From Acidovorax sp. SUPP3334 (GTDB taxonomy: Bacteria > Pseudomonadota > Gammaproteobacteria > Burkholderiales > Burkholderiaceae_C), in contig NZ_BQXQ01000042.1 of assembly GCF_030159055.1 (NCBI RefSeq), positions 1-36,616 on the forward strand: 36,616 bases of DNA. Reading direction: 5' to 3'. Shown here one piece after another: positions 24,459 to 33,105 of the stretch (position 1 is the first letter of the stretch; every line of letters begins with the position of its first letter). The notes beneath the pieces were generated by a model. That model worked only from the letters and a program-made list of their open reading frames with translations. It ran no database searches and was not told where the DNA came from. A program made the position numbers and the translations under genes.

Positions 24459-25892
24459 ATGCTCGCCCACACGGCTTACGCGGCCCACGCTCCCATCGCG
24501 CCAAGGCGCTCCGACGACAGCACCATCGGGGCGCTGTACCGCGCCGCGATCGGCCCCATCAATACCGACCATTACCTGCCGGCCTTCGAGCGGCTCGACA
24601 CCGCCGGGCGCCCGCTGCCGCGCTGGAACTGGGCCGCAGCCCTGTTCACGCTGAACTGGCTGGTGTTCCGCCAGTTGTGGGGCGCGGCCCTCGTTTACGT
24701 GGCCGCCCTGGAAGGCGTCGCCCTGCTGGTCTTCGCAGTGGGCAAATACCTGGTTCAGTGGCCGCTTCCGGTGCTGGCGGGCGTGCTTCTCGCATTTCTG
24801 CTGGCCGCGACCGTGGTGCCCGGTCTCTATGGCGATGCCATCTTCCACGCCGATGTGCGCAAACGGATCACCAAAGCCCTGTCGGCTTCTGCCACCCTGC
24901 CCCAGGCGGGCGAATGGCTCGCCCGCCATGCGGCGACCCGGCGCAGGCTGGGTTGGATCGTCGGTGCCAACGTGGCTTTGGCCGTCGCAGCCTTGGTGGT
25001 GTATCTGCTGTTTCCTGCCGGCGCATCGTGGGCGTCACTGACCAGCAGCGAGCCAACCGCTGGACCCACGCCTGCGGCACCTGCAGTACCAGTCAGCGCA
25101 GCCAGCGCTCCGGCAACCACTGCGTCGGGGCCGTTGACCGGCACCCCCGTCTCTGCTCCCGTTCCAAATCCTGATTCAACCGCTCCCGCATCAACATCGG
25201 CAGTGGCGCCCGCGACTGTAGCGTCCATCCCGCTGGCGCCGAAACCGGCTCCGGCGCCAGCGGTATCTGCGGCGGTGTCAGCCAGCCGCGCCAGTGCGCC
25301 GTCCGTCGCGTCGAGCCCATCAAGCCCGCCAAGCACCACCGTGGCCCCTGCGCGGACCGCAGCGTCCCAGAGCGTGGCGCCATCGGTCCGCGCGACGGCC
25401 GCAACGGCGGCAGCAGCCTCGGCACCCGCTCCGGCCGCATCGCGCATGCAGACCGCGTCGCAAGCACAGGCCCCTGCGTCCACACCTGCATCCGGTCCGC
25501 GGCCTGTGGCCGAGAGCCCCAAGAGCCGTGCATCTGCCGCCAAACCAGCGGCATCGCGGCTGGCCCCGTCCCCTGCAACCACCGCTGAAAAAGCCTCGGG
25601 CGCCAGCAGCACGGCAAGCGCTGTCTCGGCACCCGTAGCGGACCGTCGCCTGTACATCAACGTCGGCCTTTTCGCCGAAACGGCCAACGCGCAACGCGCC
25701 CACGCCCGCCTGCGCAAAGCCGGTCTGCCCGCCACGTCGCAGCCCATCACCACCGCCAGCGGCCAGAAGCTGCTGCGGGTGCGGGTCGGGCCATTCGCTT
25801 CGGCGTCGCAGGCCAACGCCGCTGCCGCGCAAGTGCGCGAGATGGGGCTGGACGCATCGGCCGCAGCGCAGCCGATTCCGGCGAAGGAATGA
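24459..25892 (+). CDS. DUF2628-type membrane protein with SPOR domain
   Basis: This 477-residue protein has three parts. Residues about 60-120 carry hydrophobic segments with the RWNWAAALFTLNWLVFRQLWG pattern typical of DUF2628 proteins. A further membrane segment lies near 166-187. A linker of about 200 residues, rich in Ala, Pro, Ser and Thr, spans about 193-395. The C-terminal 82 residues form a SPOR domain (RLYINVGLFAETANAQ, then LLRVRVGPFASASQA). SPOR domains bind denuded septal peptidoglycan, so a role at the division site is likely. A very long antisense open frame over this gene is only a GC-rich shadow. It lies 51 bp after the methyltransferase gene with no clear promoter. Confidence 0.88.
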   Translation: MLAHTAYAAHAPIAPRRSDDSTIGALYRAAIGPINTDHYLPAFERLDTAGRPLPRWNWAAALFTLNWLVFRQLWGAALVYVAALEGVALLVFAVGKYLVQWPLPVLAGVLLAFLLAATVVPGLYGDAIFHADVRKRITKALSASATLPQAGEWLARHAATRRRLGWIVGANVALAVAALVVYLLFPAGASWASLTSSEPTAGPTPAAPAVPVSAASAPATTASGPLTGTPVSAPVPNPDSTAPASTSAVAPATVASIPLAPKPAPAPAVSAAVSASRASAPSVASSPSSPPSTTVAPARTAASQSVAPSVRATAATAAAASAPAPAASRMQTASQAQAPASTPASGPRPVAESPKSRASAAKPAASRLAPSPATTAEKASGASSTASAVSAPVADRRLYINVGLFAETANAQRAHARLRKAGLPATSQPITTASGQKLLRVRVGPFASASQANAAAAQVREMGLDASAAAQPIPAKE

Positions 25893-26003
25893 CGGCGCAG
25901 CGCGGGCAAGCGCACTGACACCATCGCGTTACCACTCGTGACCCCGCCCCGAAATCGCTGCGATAAGGTGTGCCCCCTTTCACCAACGACACTGCCATTC
26001 ACC

Positions 26004-26330
26004 ATGTCCCATCGTTCCCTGACCGTCTTCGCCCTTTCCGCTGCAGCCCTGCTGGCCGGCTGCACCACCAACGCGCCCTGGGGAAGCTCCAACGGCACCA
26101 CCAGCAGCACCGGCGCGCCGGTCGGCGGGATCTGCAGCGGCCCGCCAGCCCAGGTCGTGGTCGGCCAGAACAGCACCGCCAAGGTGGTGGAGGATGCACG
26201 GGTACGCTCCGGCGCGCAGATGGCCCGGGTGCTGCGCCCGGACCAGATCGTCACCAAGGAATTCGACGCCACGCGCCTGAACCTGCAGGTGGATGCCAAC
26301 GGCCGCATCGTCGCCGCCCGCTGCGGCTGA
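26004..26330 (+). CDS. I78-family peptidase-inhibitor-like lipoprotein
   Basis: This 108-residue protein has a lipoprotein signal with the lipobox LLAGC (Cys near residue 20). A low-complexity Gly/Ser/Thr stretch is followed by an I78-like core: RVLRPDQIVTKEFDATRLNLQVDANGRIVAARCG. It is probably anchored at the inner or outer membrane facing the periplasm. The family name comes from peptidase inhibitors; inhibition here is not shown. I chose the ATG at 26004 because the lipoprotein signal starts there; a longer frame from 25938 is less likely. Confidence 0.85.
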   Translation: MSHRSLTVFALSAAALLAGCTTNAPWGSSNGTTSSTGAPVGGICSGPPAQVVVGQNSTAKVVEDARVRSGAQMARVLRPDQIVTKEFDATRLNLQVDANGRIVAARCG

Positions 26331-26335
26331 ACACC

Positions 26336-26373
26336 ACGGGCAGGGCCGGCTCATCCCTTCGGCGCCTGCCCGT
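26336..26373. terminator. Possible terminator hairpin between convergent genes
   Basis: ACGGGCAGG and CCTGCCCGT are perfect inverted repeats flanking a 20-base loop, ending at the hemW stop codon. It could end transcription of both convergent genes, but it has no T-run. Confidence 0.35.
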
Positions 26374-27653
26374 CAATCCGCCAGAAACAGTTCCTGCAGA
26401 TCGCTCAGGAAATCGAAGCCCCGCTCGGTCGGGCGCACCCGCAGCATGTCGCGCTCGATCAGGCCCTTGCGCTCGGCCTCTTCCAGCGCCTTGGCAATCG
26501 CGGTGAGCGGCAGGCCGGTGCGCGCGGTGAAATCCTGCAGCGCGAACCCCTCCTTCAGGCGCAGGGCATTGAGCATGTATTCGAACGGCAGGTCCGCCCG
26601 GCGCACCTCTTCGTCCTTCGCCACGGCGTGGCCCGCGAGCGCGTGGTCCATGTACCGCGCCGGGTCTCGAAAGCGCACCTGCCGGACCACGCGGTGCGCG
26701 AAGCTGATCTTGCTGTGCGCCCCGGCGCCAATGCCCAGGTAGTCGCCAAACTGCCAATAGTTGGTGTTGTGGAAGCAGCCGTGGCCGTCTTTGGCATAGG
26801 CGGAGATTTCGTAGCGCTGCATGCCGGCCTCTCCGGTCATCTCGGTGATGCGGTCGAGCATGGCGTACGCCAGATCGTCCTCCGGAACCGTGGGCGGAAA
26901 CTTGGCGAAGACGGTGTTGGGCTCGATCGTCAGGTGGTAGATCGAAATGTGCGGTGGCCCGAGGTCCAGTGCGGTGCGCATGTCCTGCTCCAGATCGGCC
27001 AGCGTCTGCCCCGGCAGGGCGTACATGATGTCCAGGTTGAAGGTTTCGAACGACTGGGCGGCCTCCTGCACGGCGGCCAGAGCCTGCGCTCGGTCATGCA
27101 CCCGCCCCAAAGCCGTCAGAAAGCGGTCATCGAAGCTCTGCACCCCGATGGACAGCCGCGTCACTCCGGCCGCGCGGTAGGCGCGAAACCGGTCTTTCTC
27201 GAAGGTGCCGGGGTTGGCCTCCATCGTGATTTCGCAGTCCGCCTCCAGCCGCAGCCGCGCGCGCAGGCCACCGATCAACTGGTCGATGGAGGCTGGCGAG
27301 AACAGGCTGGGCGTCCCCCCGCCGATGAAGATGCTGTGCACCGTCCGGCCCCAGATCAGTGGCAGCGCCGCTTCCAGGTCGGCCATGAGCGCATCCAGGT
27401 AGCGCTGCTCGGGAAGCGCCTGCGCACCACTGGCATCGCGCACCTCGTGCGAGTTGAAATCGCAGTAAGGGCATTTCTTCAGGCACCAGGGCAGGTGCAC
27501 ATACAGCGACAGCGGAGGCAGGCTGCTCAGCTGCAGCACGCCCGGCCGCATGGAATGCTGAACATCGCGCACAGGCGCTGGCGCAGCCTCTGCCGCCCCC
27601 TCGGCAACGATGGGGATGGAAGCGGGGGGCGAAGGGGAAGCAGGAATGGACAC
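26373..27653 (-). CDS. hemW: Radical SAM haem chaperone HemW
   Basis: This 426-residue radical SAM protein keeps the CxxxCxxC cluster at Cys57, Cys61 and Cys64 (PWCLKKCPYCDF), and GGGTPSLF. The HNxxYW motif (FHNTNYW) separates HemW from true HemN. HemW delivers haem to respiratory enzymes, so a link to the bd-type oxidase is plausible but not shown. The chosen start is a GTG; a Met at residue 35 (27551) is an alternative and would remove a low-complexity leader. It lies 34 bp after rdgB, apparently the last gene of a minus-strand run STK-PP2C-rph-rdgB-hemW. Confidence 0.95.
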   Translation of the reverse strand: MSIPASPSPPASIPIVAEGAAEAAPAPVRDVQHSMRPGVLQLSSLPPLSLYVHLPWCLKKCPYCDFNSHEVRDASGAQALPEQRYLDALMADLEAALPLIWGRTVHSIFIGGGTPSLFSPASIDQLIGGLRARLRLEADCEITMEANPGTFEKDRFRAYRAAGVTRLSIGVQSFDDRFLTALGRVHDRAQALAAVQEAAQSFETFNLDIMYALPGQTLADLEQDMRTALDLGPPHISIYHLTIEPNTVFAKFPPTVPEDDLAYAMLDRITEMTGEAGMQRYEISAYAKDGHGCFHNTNYWQFGDYLGIGAGAHSKISFAHRVVRQVRFRDPARYMDHALAGHAVAKDEEVRRADLPFEYMLNALRLKEGFALQDFTARTGLPLTAIAKALEEAERKGLIERDMLRVRPTERGFDFLSDLQELFLAD

Positions 27654-27687
27654 GGCCAGCAGGGTCTCAGAAAAGTAGCGAACGCGC

Positions 27688-28287
27688 TCAGAACCAGCGC
27701 TCTCGCATCAGCGCCAGCATCTGCTGCGCCGAGCGGCCACGGTGGCTGTGGGCGTTCTTCACCGCCACCGGCAGCTCGGCAAAGGTCTTGCCGAACTCGG
27801 GGATGAACATGATCGGATCGAAACCGAAGCCCTGGCTGCCCCGGGGTTCGCGCGCGATCTCGCCGGTGACCCGACCGACCGCGATGAGCGGCTCCGGATC
27901 TTCGGGCGTGCGAACCGCCACCAGCGTGCTCACCATCGCAGCGCGGCGCTGGTCCACACTCTGCATCTGTTCGAGCAGCGCGCGCACGTTGTTGGCATCG
28001 CCCTTCTCGTAGCCGAACTGGGTCGCGTAGTAGGCGGTGTCCACACCCGGCAGGCCCCCGAAGGCATCGACGCACAGGCCGGCATCGTCGGCCAGCGCTG
28101 GCAGGCCGGTGTGCCGGGCGGCAAAGCGTGCCTTGGCCAGTGCGTTTTCGACGAAGGTGTGAAAAGGCTCCTCTGCCTCGCCGACGCCCAGATCCGCCTG
28201 CCGGATCAGTTCCACCCCGAGCGGGGCCAGCAGGGTCTGCAGTTCGGCAAGCTTGCCCTGGTTGTTGGAGGCTAATACGATCTTCAT
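27688..28287 (-). CDS. rdgB: Non-canonical purine NTP pyrophosphatase (ITPase)
   Basis: RdgB hydrolyses dITP, ITP and XTP to monophosphates and so keeps them out of nucleic acids. The 199-residue protein shows LASNNQGKLAEL, FVENALAKARFAARHTGLPALADDAGLCVDAF and GSQGFGFDPIMFIPEFGKTFAEL, all canonical. I chose the ATG at 28287; a TTG two codons upstream is possible. The ribosome site (GAGG) lies in a dispersed-repeat-like block. The gene lies 147 bp downstream of rph on the same strand. Confidence 0.95.
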   Translation of the reverse strand: MKIVLASNNQGKLAELQTLLAPLGVELIRQADLGVGEAEEPFHTFVENALAKARFAARHTGLPALADDAGLCVDAFGGLPGVDTAYYATQFGYEKGDANNVRALLEQMQSVDQRRAAMVSTLVAVRTPEDPEPLIAVGRVTGEIAREPRGSQGFGFDPIMFIPEFGKTFAELPVAVKNAHSHRGRSAQQMLALMRERWF

Positions 28288-28340
28288 GGTCAAAATGGCC
28301 TCTGGCGCATATTCATCTAGGGAGCATCGCTATCAATTAA
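28288..28340 (-). repeat. Dispersed repeat-like block, copy B
   Basis: Read on the minus strand the block runs from TTAATTGATAGC to GGCCATTTTGACC immediately before the rdgB start. It shares GATAGC, then CTAGA at the same eight-base offset, then a GGC/CATTTTGA ending with block A. It resembles a short repeat I associate with Comamonadaceae genomes. The gap between it and copy A (28341-28387) shows nothing recognisable. Confidence 0.5.
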
Positions 28341-28387
28341 ATAGCAAATTCTTTTTACCGTGCCAATCGGCTGGCTGGGGATCGGTT

Positions 28388-28441
28388 GGCATCAAAATGC
28401 CGTCCACCGCTTATCTCTCTAGCAAAGTCTGCTATCAAAAA
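28388..28441 (-). repeat. Dispersed repeat-like block, copy A
   Basis: On the minus strand it runs from TTTTTGATAGCAG to GGCATTTTGATGCC. It supplies the last codons and TGA stop of rph. A partial third copy (TTTTTGATAGCAG) lies at 32139 between yicC and gmk. Confidence 0.5.
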
Positions 28442-29166
28442 TCGAGTAGCGCGGCCTGCTGCAGCGCCACCAGTTCGGCCACGCCTTTCTCGGCCAGCGA
28501 CAGCAAGCGGTCCATCTCCTGGCGGGTGAACGCCACGCCTTCGGCCGTGCCCTGCACCTCCACGAAGTGCCCGGCACCGGTCATCACCACATTCATGTCG
28601 GTATCGCAGGCCACGTCTTCCACATATTCGAGGTCGAGCAATGGCGTTCCCTCCACGATGCCGACCGAAATGGCGGCCAGCGGCGCAGTGATGGGCGACT
28701 CGGCCAGTTTGCCGGTCTTCATCAAGTGCGCGACCGCATCCTGCGCAGCGACCCATGCCCCCGTGATGGCCGCAGTGCGCGTGCCGCCGTCAGCCTGGAT
28801 CACGTCGCAGTCGAGCTGCAGGGTGCGCTCGCCCAGCCGTTTCAGGTCGAACACGGCCCGCAGGCTGCGGCCGATCAGGCGCTGGATCTCCTGCGTGCGG
28901 CCGTTTTGCTTGCCGCGCGCGGCCTCGCGGTCGCTGCGGGTATGGGTGGAGCGGGGCAGCATGCCGTACTCGGCCGTCACCCAGCCTTCGCCGCTGCCGC
29001 GCTTGTGGGGCGGCACGCGCTCTTCGACCGATGCCGTACACAGCACTTTGGTGTTGCCGAACTCGATCAGCACCGACCCCTCGGCATGCATGGTGTAGCG
29101 GCGGGTGATGCGCACCGGGCGCAACTGGTCGGCGGCGCGGCCGCCAGGGCGGGGAAAAGTGGTCAT
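28435..29166 (-). CDS. rph: Ribonuclease PH
   Basis: This 243-residue phosphorolytic exoribonuclease trims tRNA 3' ends. Family motifs are [60 protein letters not shown], then [22 protein letters not shown] and a C-terminal [16 protein letters not shown]. The start at 29166 follows the PP2C stop by 61 bp. The final codons and stop lie in the dispersed repeat-like block at 28388-28441, so the C-terminal LLDF may differ from relatives. It is cotranscribed with rdgB in many betaproteobacteria. Confidence 0.96.
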   Translation of the reverse strand: MTTFPRPGGRAADQLRPVRITRRYTMHAEGSVLIEFGNTKVLCTASVEERVPPHKRGSGEGWVTAEYGMLPRSTHTRSDREAARGKQNGRTQEIQRLIGRSLRAVFDLKRLGERTLQLDCDVIQADGGTRTAAITGAWVAAQDAVAHLMKTGKLAESPITAPLAAISVGIVEGTPLLDLEYVEDVACDTDMNVVMTGAGHFVEVQGTAEGVAFTRQEMDRLLSLAEKGVAELVALQQAALLDF

Positions 29167-29227
29167 GCAATGGGTTCCGGTGAGAGCGAAAACAGGTCGG
29201 GCGCCCAGCAGGCGCCGCAGCGGACCT

Positions 29228-30130
29228 TCAGGCCTTGCGGGCCGCCGACCGGCGGATGGCCTCGTTGATTTCGGCGATGGAGCGCTCGATGGCCTCGTCG
29301 TCCATGTCGTCATCCACCATGTCGAGCGGTCCGGCCTGGATGGTGGACGAAAACCCATCGTCGCTGATGCTGTCGGTCGAAATGCCCTGGGTGGATTCGA
29401 ACGCGTCCGGCGTCTCCCACTCCAGCGCCACCACGGTCACGTTGTCGCTGGTATCGCCGGCCTTTCGCAGCGCATCCTCGACCAGGTCCGGCACCGACTG
29501 CGAGACAGGCAGGCGGCTCAGCTGGCGCGCGATGGTGTCGTCGTCCAGCGTGCCCCAGAGGCCATCGGAGCACAGCAGGATGCGATCCCCCTGCTCCAGC
29601 GCGACCGGGCCGGTGATGTCATAGATCGGCTTGGTCGGTGACCCCAGGCACGTGAAGAGCACGTTGCGGTTTACCCGTTCGATGCCCTGCAGCGGCATGT
29701 TCCGCAGCTCCAGGTACGAATGGTCGCGCGTGCGGGTGAACAGATCGCCACCGCGCACCATGTACAGGCGCGAATCGCCGCAATGGATCCAGCTGGCGCA
29801 GCCTTCCTGCACCACGGCCACGACCAGCGTGGTGCGGGGCGTGTCTAGCATGCCGCGGTCGGCCGCGTAGCGCAGGATCTGGTGGTGCGCGGCCAGCAGC
29901 GCGTCGGCCAGAAAGCCGTGCACGTCTTCCAGCTTGGGCTTGGCGTGGCGCTGGAACGCTGCCGAAACCGTCTGCAGCGCCAGCTGTGCCGCGACTTCGC
30001 CTTCAGGATGGCCACCCATGCCGTCCGCCAGCACGAACAGGCTCGATTCCCGCGTGTAGCAGTAGCCCATGCGGTCTTCATTGGTTTCGCGGCCACCACG
30101 ACGGCTGACCTGGAAGACGGAAAATTTCAT
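29228..30130 (-). CDS. PP2C-family serine/threonine protein phosphatase
   Basis: This 300-residue metal-dependent phosphatase has [45 protein letters not shown] and [10 protein letters not shown], with the metal-binding Asp residues in place. The last 60 residues are acidic. It starts inside the stop of the kinase gene (ATGA overlap), so it probably reverses phosphorylation by that kinase. A long C-terminal acidic tail may be a targeting or regulatory segment. Confidence 0.95.
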   Translation of the reverse strand: MKFSVFQVSRRGGRETNEDRMGYCYTRESSLFVLADGMGGHPEGEVAAQLALQTVSAAFQRHAKPKLEDVHGFLADALLAAHHQILRYAADRGMLDTPRTTLVVAVVQEGCASWIHCGDSRLYMVRGGDLFTRTRDHSYLELRNMPLQGIERVNRNVLFTCLGSPTKPIYDITGPVALEQGDRILLCSDGLWGTLDDDTIARQLSRLPVSQSVPDLVEDALRKAGDTSDNVTVVALEWETPDAFESTQGISTDSISDDGFSSTIQAGPLDMVDDDMDDEAIERSIAEINEAIRRSAARKA

Positions 30131-31143
30131 TTCGGCTTTGCCCCTATTCGCGTGGCCTCGCCCACTTTCTGCACATTCTTCTTGGTGTCCGACACCAGCG
30201 TGTCGAGCTGCAACCGCATCTTCTCGCCCACCGACAGCTTGGTGTAGCGCCGCTCGCCTTCACGGCTGAGCTCTTTTTGCAGCGCGAACACCGACTGCGG
30301 CCGCGACAGAGGGTCCAGCGCCATGCACCATTCGACCACTTCGATAAGGTTGTCGGAATACACGCCGCGCAGCTTCGTGAGCGCGAGCGAAAGGCGGTCC
30401 TTGTCGGAACGCTGCGGCGCTTCGTTGGGGGGAAACCCCTGCATGCATGCGTAGATGCAGGCACCGATCGCATAGATGTCGGTCCATGGGCCCATCGACG
30501 AATCGCGGCGGTACATCTCCGGCGCCGCGAAGCCGGGCGTGTACATCGGACGGATGAAATTGCCTTCCTTGGAAAGCACCTCGCGTGCAGCGCCGAAATC
30601 GATCATCACGGCCTTGTTGTCGTCGGTGATGAAAATGTTGGCCGGCTTGATGTCAAGGTGCAGCATCTTGTGCTGGTGCACGATGCGCAGGCCGCGCAGC
30701 ACCTCGTCGAACAACGAGCGGATCGTGGACTCGCGGAACACCTTCTGCGTCTTGAGGTCTCGCGCGGTGATGATGAAATCCTGCAGGGTGGCACCCTCCA
30801 GGTAGTTCATGACCATGTAGACCGTCTCGTTCTCCCGAAAGAAGTTGAGTACGCTCACCACCGACGCGTGGGATATCTGCGCCAGGGCGCGCCCCTCCTC
30901 GAAGAAGCTCTTGAGGCCCAGGCGGTACAGGGACAGTTTTTCGGGCGGAACCTTGGGCAGCAACTCGCCCGGACCGCGGGTGGCCAGGGAAGAGGGCAGG
31001 TATTCCTTGATGGCGACCTGCTGGCCGTCGGGATCGATGGCGAGATACACCACGCCGAAGCCGCCAGAGGAGAGCCTGCGCACCACGCGGTAGCCACCAA
31101 TCGTGGTGTCGGGCGGCAAGGGTGCCGGCTTGATTTTTGACAT
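30127..31143 (-). CDS. Serine/threonine protein kinase
   Basis: This 338-residue Hanks-type kinase keeps the glycine loop LSSGGFGVVYLA, the catalytic Lys in VAIKEYLP, HLDIKPANIF (HLD in place of the usual HRD, so a non-RD kinase), the DFG motif in MIDFGAA and FAAPEM. There is no membrane segment, so it is cytosolic. The C-terminal part is charged and helical. The start at 31143 follows a purine-rich CGAGG site. It is divergent from yicC and coupled to the PP2C gene. Its targets are unknown. Confidence 0.95.
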   Translation of the reverse strand: MSKIKPAPLPPDTTIGGYRVVRRLSSGGFGVVYLAIDPDGQQVAIKEYLPSSLATRGPGELLPKVPPEKLSLYRLGLKSFFEEGRALAQISHASVVSVLNFFRENETVYMVMNYLEGATLQDFIITARDLKTQKVFRESTIRSLFDEVLRGLRIVHQHKMLHLDIKPANIFITDDNKAVMIDFGAAREVLSKEGNFIRPMYTPGFAAPEMYRRDSSMGPWTDIYAIGACIYACMQGFPPNEAPQRSDKDRLSLALTKLRGVYSDNLIEVVEWCMALDPLSRPQSVFALQKELSREGERRYTKLSVGEKMRLQLDTLVSDTKKNVQKVGEATRIGAKPK

Positions 31144-31218
31144 ATTTTGCGAAGAAACCTCGGGCACGAATCGGAACCCGGATAATCGCCGGATCGCAAG
31201 CAACCACCGAAAAGTCCA

Positions 31219-32127
31219 ATGGCAGTTTACAGCATGACCGGATACGCCAGCGCGCAGCAAAGCGCATCTGCGGGAGGGGGCGAAACCGACAGCCGCACGC
31301 GCCGTTTGGGCCTGGAGATTCGTTCCGTCAACAGCCGGTTTCTGGATCTGTCATTCCGGCTGCCCGATGAACTGCGCGCCCAGGAGCCGGTTCTGCGAGG
31401 GCTGATCACCGCGCGGCTCAAGCGTGGCAAGGTCGAAGTGCGCGCCTCCATCGAAAGCGAGGACGCGAGCGCCCTCCCCGACCCGGCACCTCGTCTGCTG
31501 CAGCGTTTGAATTCGGCACAGGACGCCGTCCGAGCCTGGCTTCCCGACGCGGCCCCTCTGAGCGTCGCGGATGCGCTGCGGCTGTGCGCCAATGCCGGCT
31601 CGGCCCAGGACGACTGGAGCGACGATGTGCCCGCCCTGGCCGAAAAAGCCCTGAAAGACCTTGTCAGCGCCCGGGAACGCGAAGGCAAGCGCCTGTCGGC
31701 CATGCTGCAAGACCGGCTCGAACAATTGCGCGCGCTCGCCCACCAGGCCACGCCGCTCGTCCCCAAATTGGTTGAGCAGCAACGCCAGCGCTTCATGGAA
31801 CGCTGGAAGGAAGCCATGGCCTTGGCCGACAACGCCGCATTGCCTGAAGCCGCCCAGGACCGCGCACTGACCGAGGCTACGGCCTTCGCGATCCGCATCG
31901 ACGTGGCCGAAGAGATCACCCGGCTGGACTCCCACCTGGACGAAATCGAGCGCTTGTTGAAAAAAGGCGGCGAAGTCGGCAAACGGCTGGACTTCCTCAT
32001 TCAGGAGCTGCACCGCGAAGCCAACACGCTAGGCTCCAAATCGGCAGCGATGGAACTCACGCGCATCAGCGTGGACATGAAGGTCCTGATCGAACAAATG
32101 CGCGAGCAGGTCCAGAACATCGAGTGA
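31219..32127 (+). CDS. yicC: YicC-family endoribonuclease
   Basis: This 302-residue protein starts with the family signature MAVYSMTGYASA, continues LEIRSVNSRFLDLSFRLPDELR and ends with DFLIQELHREANTLGSKSAAMELTRISVDMKVLIEQMREQVQNIE. YicC proteins are RNases implicated in small-RNA turnover. It is followed by gmk, the normal arrangement in proteobacteria, and is divergent from the kinase gene across 75 bp. Confidence 0.95.
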   Translation: MAVYSMTGYASAQQSASAGGGETDSRTRRLGLEIRSVNSRFLDLSFRLPDELRAQEPVLRGLITARLKRGKVEVRASIESEDASALPDPAPRLLQRLNSAQDAVRAWLPDAAPLSVADALRLCANAGSAQDDWSDDVPALAEKALKDLVSAREREGKRLSAMLQDRLEQLRALAHQATPLVPKLVEQQRQRFMERWKEAMALADNAALPEAAQDRALTEATAFAIRIDVAEEITRLDSHLDEIERLLKKGGEVGKRLDFLIQELHREANTLGSKSAAMELTRISVDMKVLIEQMREQVQNIE

Positions 32128-32138
32128 GTGATAATTCA

Positions 32139-32150
32139 TTTTTGATAGCA
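32139..32150 (+). repeat. Partial dispersed repeat-like copy C
   Basis: TTTTTGATAGCAG-type sequence, shared with block A at 28441, sits between yicC and gmk and ends just upstream of the gmk start. It is a short, truncated copy. Confidence 0.4.
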
Positions 32151-32167
32151 GCCAGCACATATCCCGC

Positions 32168-32788
32168 ATGGACTACCCTGGAAATCTATTCGTAGTGGCA
32201 GCGCCCAGCGGCGCGGGCAAATCGAGCTTGGTCAAAGCGCTTTTGGAACTCGATTCCCACGTCCAGCCATCGGTCTCGCACACCACCCGCGCACCACGCG
32301 GCCAGGAAAAACATGGCCGCGAATACTTCTTCACCTCGGAGCAGGAATTCGACGCGATGGTCGCCTCCGACGGGTTCGTGGAATGGGCCCACGTGCATGG
32401 GCGCCGGTACGGCACTTCCCGCAAAGCCATTGAAGAACGCATCGCCCAAGGGGCTGACGTTGTCCTGGAAATCGACTTCCAGGGCGCCATTCAGGTCAAG
32501 CGGGCTTTTGCCAACGCAGTCCTTATCTTCATCCTTCCTCCCAGTTGGGAAGAGTTGCGTTCCCGACTGGAACGTAGAGGCGAAGATGCCCCGGATGTCA
32601 TCGAGATCCGGCTGAAGAACGCCGCGCAAGAGATGGAACAAGCGTTCAAATTTGACTTCGTTATAATCAACGAGCTATTTGAGCGTGCGCTTTTCGACCT
32701 GAAAACCATCGTCCACGCCCAGCGGCTCAAGTATGCGGCGCAACGCCGCGCACGGGCCGACACGTTCGAATCTCTCAATATCACCTGA
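32168..32788 (+). CDS. gmk: Guanylate kinase
   Basis: This 206-residue enzyme phosphorylates GMP to GDP. The Walker A motif [14 protein letters not shown] lies near residue 12. It is followed by [21 protein letters not shown] and [30 protein letters not shown]. It lies upstream of rpoZ and spoT, a standard arrangement that places GMP metabolism next to (p)ppGpp metabolism. Confidence 0.97.
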   Translation: MDYPGNLFVVAAPSGAGKSSLVKALLELDSHVQPSVSHTTRAPRGQEKHGREYFFTSEQEFDAMVASDGFVEWAHVHGRRYGTSRKAIEERIAQGADVVLEIDFQGAIQVKRAFANAVLIFILPPSWEELRSRLERRGEDAPDVIEIRLKNAAQEMEQAFKFDFVIINELFERALFDLKTIVHAQRLKYAAQRRARADTFESLNIT

Positions 32789-32805
32789 CCTCCTGGAGAA
32801 GCCGC

Positions 32806-33009
32806 ATGGCCCGCATCACCGTTGAAGACTGCCTCGAGCACATCCCCAACCGCTTTCAACTCGTGCTGGCAGCCACGTATCGCGCACGCATGCTCAGCCA
32901 AGGGCACGCTCCAAAGATCGAAAGCCGCAACAAACCCGCAGTGACCGCTCTGCGTGAAATTGCGCAAGGCAAGGTCGGCCTGGAAATGCTGAAGAAGGTC
33001 CCTGGCTAA
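32806..33009 (+). CDS. rpoZ: RNA polymerase omega subunit
   Basis: This 67-residue protein starts [20 protein letters not shown], continues AATYRARML and [17 protein letters not shown]. The omega subunit stabilises beta prime and contributes to ppGpp binding in RNA polymerase. It lies 17 bp after gmk with a GGAGAAG ribosome site. A terminator hairpin follows 29 bp after its stop. Confidence 0.97.
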   Translation: MARITVEDCLEHIPNRFQLVLAATYRARMLSQGHAPKIESRNKPAVTALREIAQGKVGLEMLKKVPG

Positions 33010-33038
33010 CGCATCAGGTTTGCAACTGCAGCCTCAAT

Positions 33039-33064
33039 AGCACCGCTTTGCGGTGCTTTTTTTT
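33039..33064 (+). terminator. Rho-independent terminator between rpoZ and spoT
   Basis: AGCACCGC-TTT-GCGGTGCT followed by a run of eight T residues. It lies 42 bp upstream of the spoT start, so spoT may need its own promoter or readthrough. Confidence 0.9.
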
Positions 33065-33105
33065 GGCCAAATGCTGCAATACCATGAGCACGCTACATTA
33101 AGGGC

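Noticed and set aside
23345-25174. 609-residue plus-strand frame over the methyltransferase and SPOR genes
   Set aside because: It is a shifted frame of two clear genes, with no ribosome site and Arg/Pro-rich shadow composition.
24827-26308. 493-residue minus-strand frame opposite the SPOR gene
   Set aside because: It mirrors the Ala/Pro/Thr linker of the real gene and has no features of its own.
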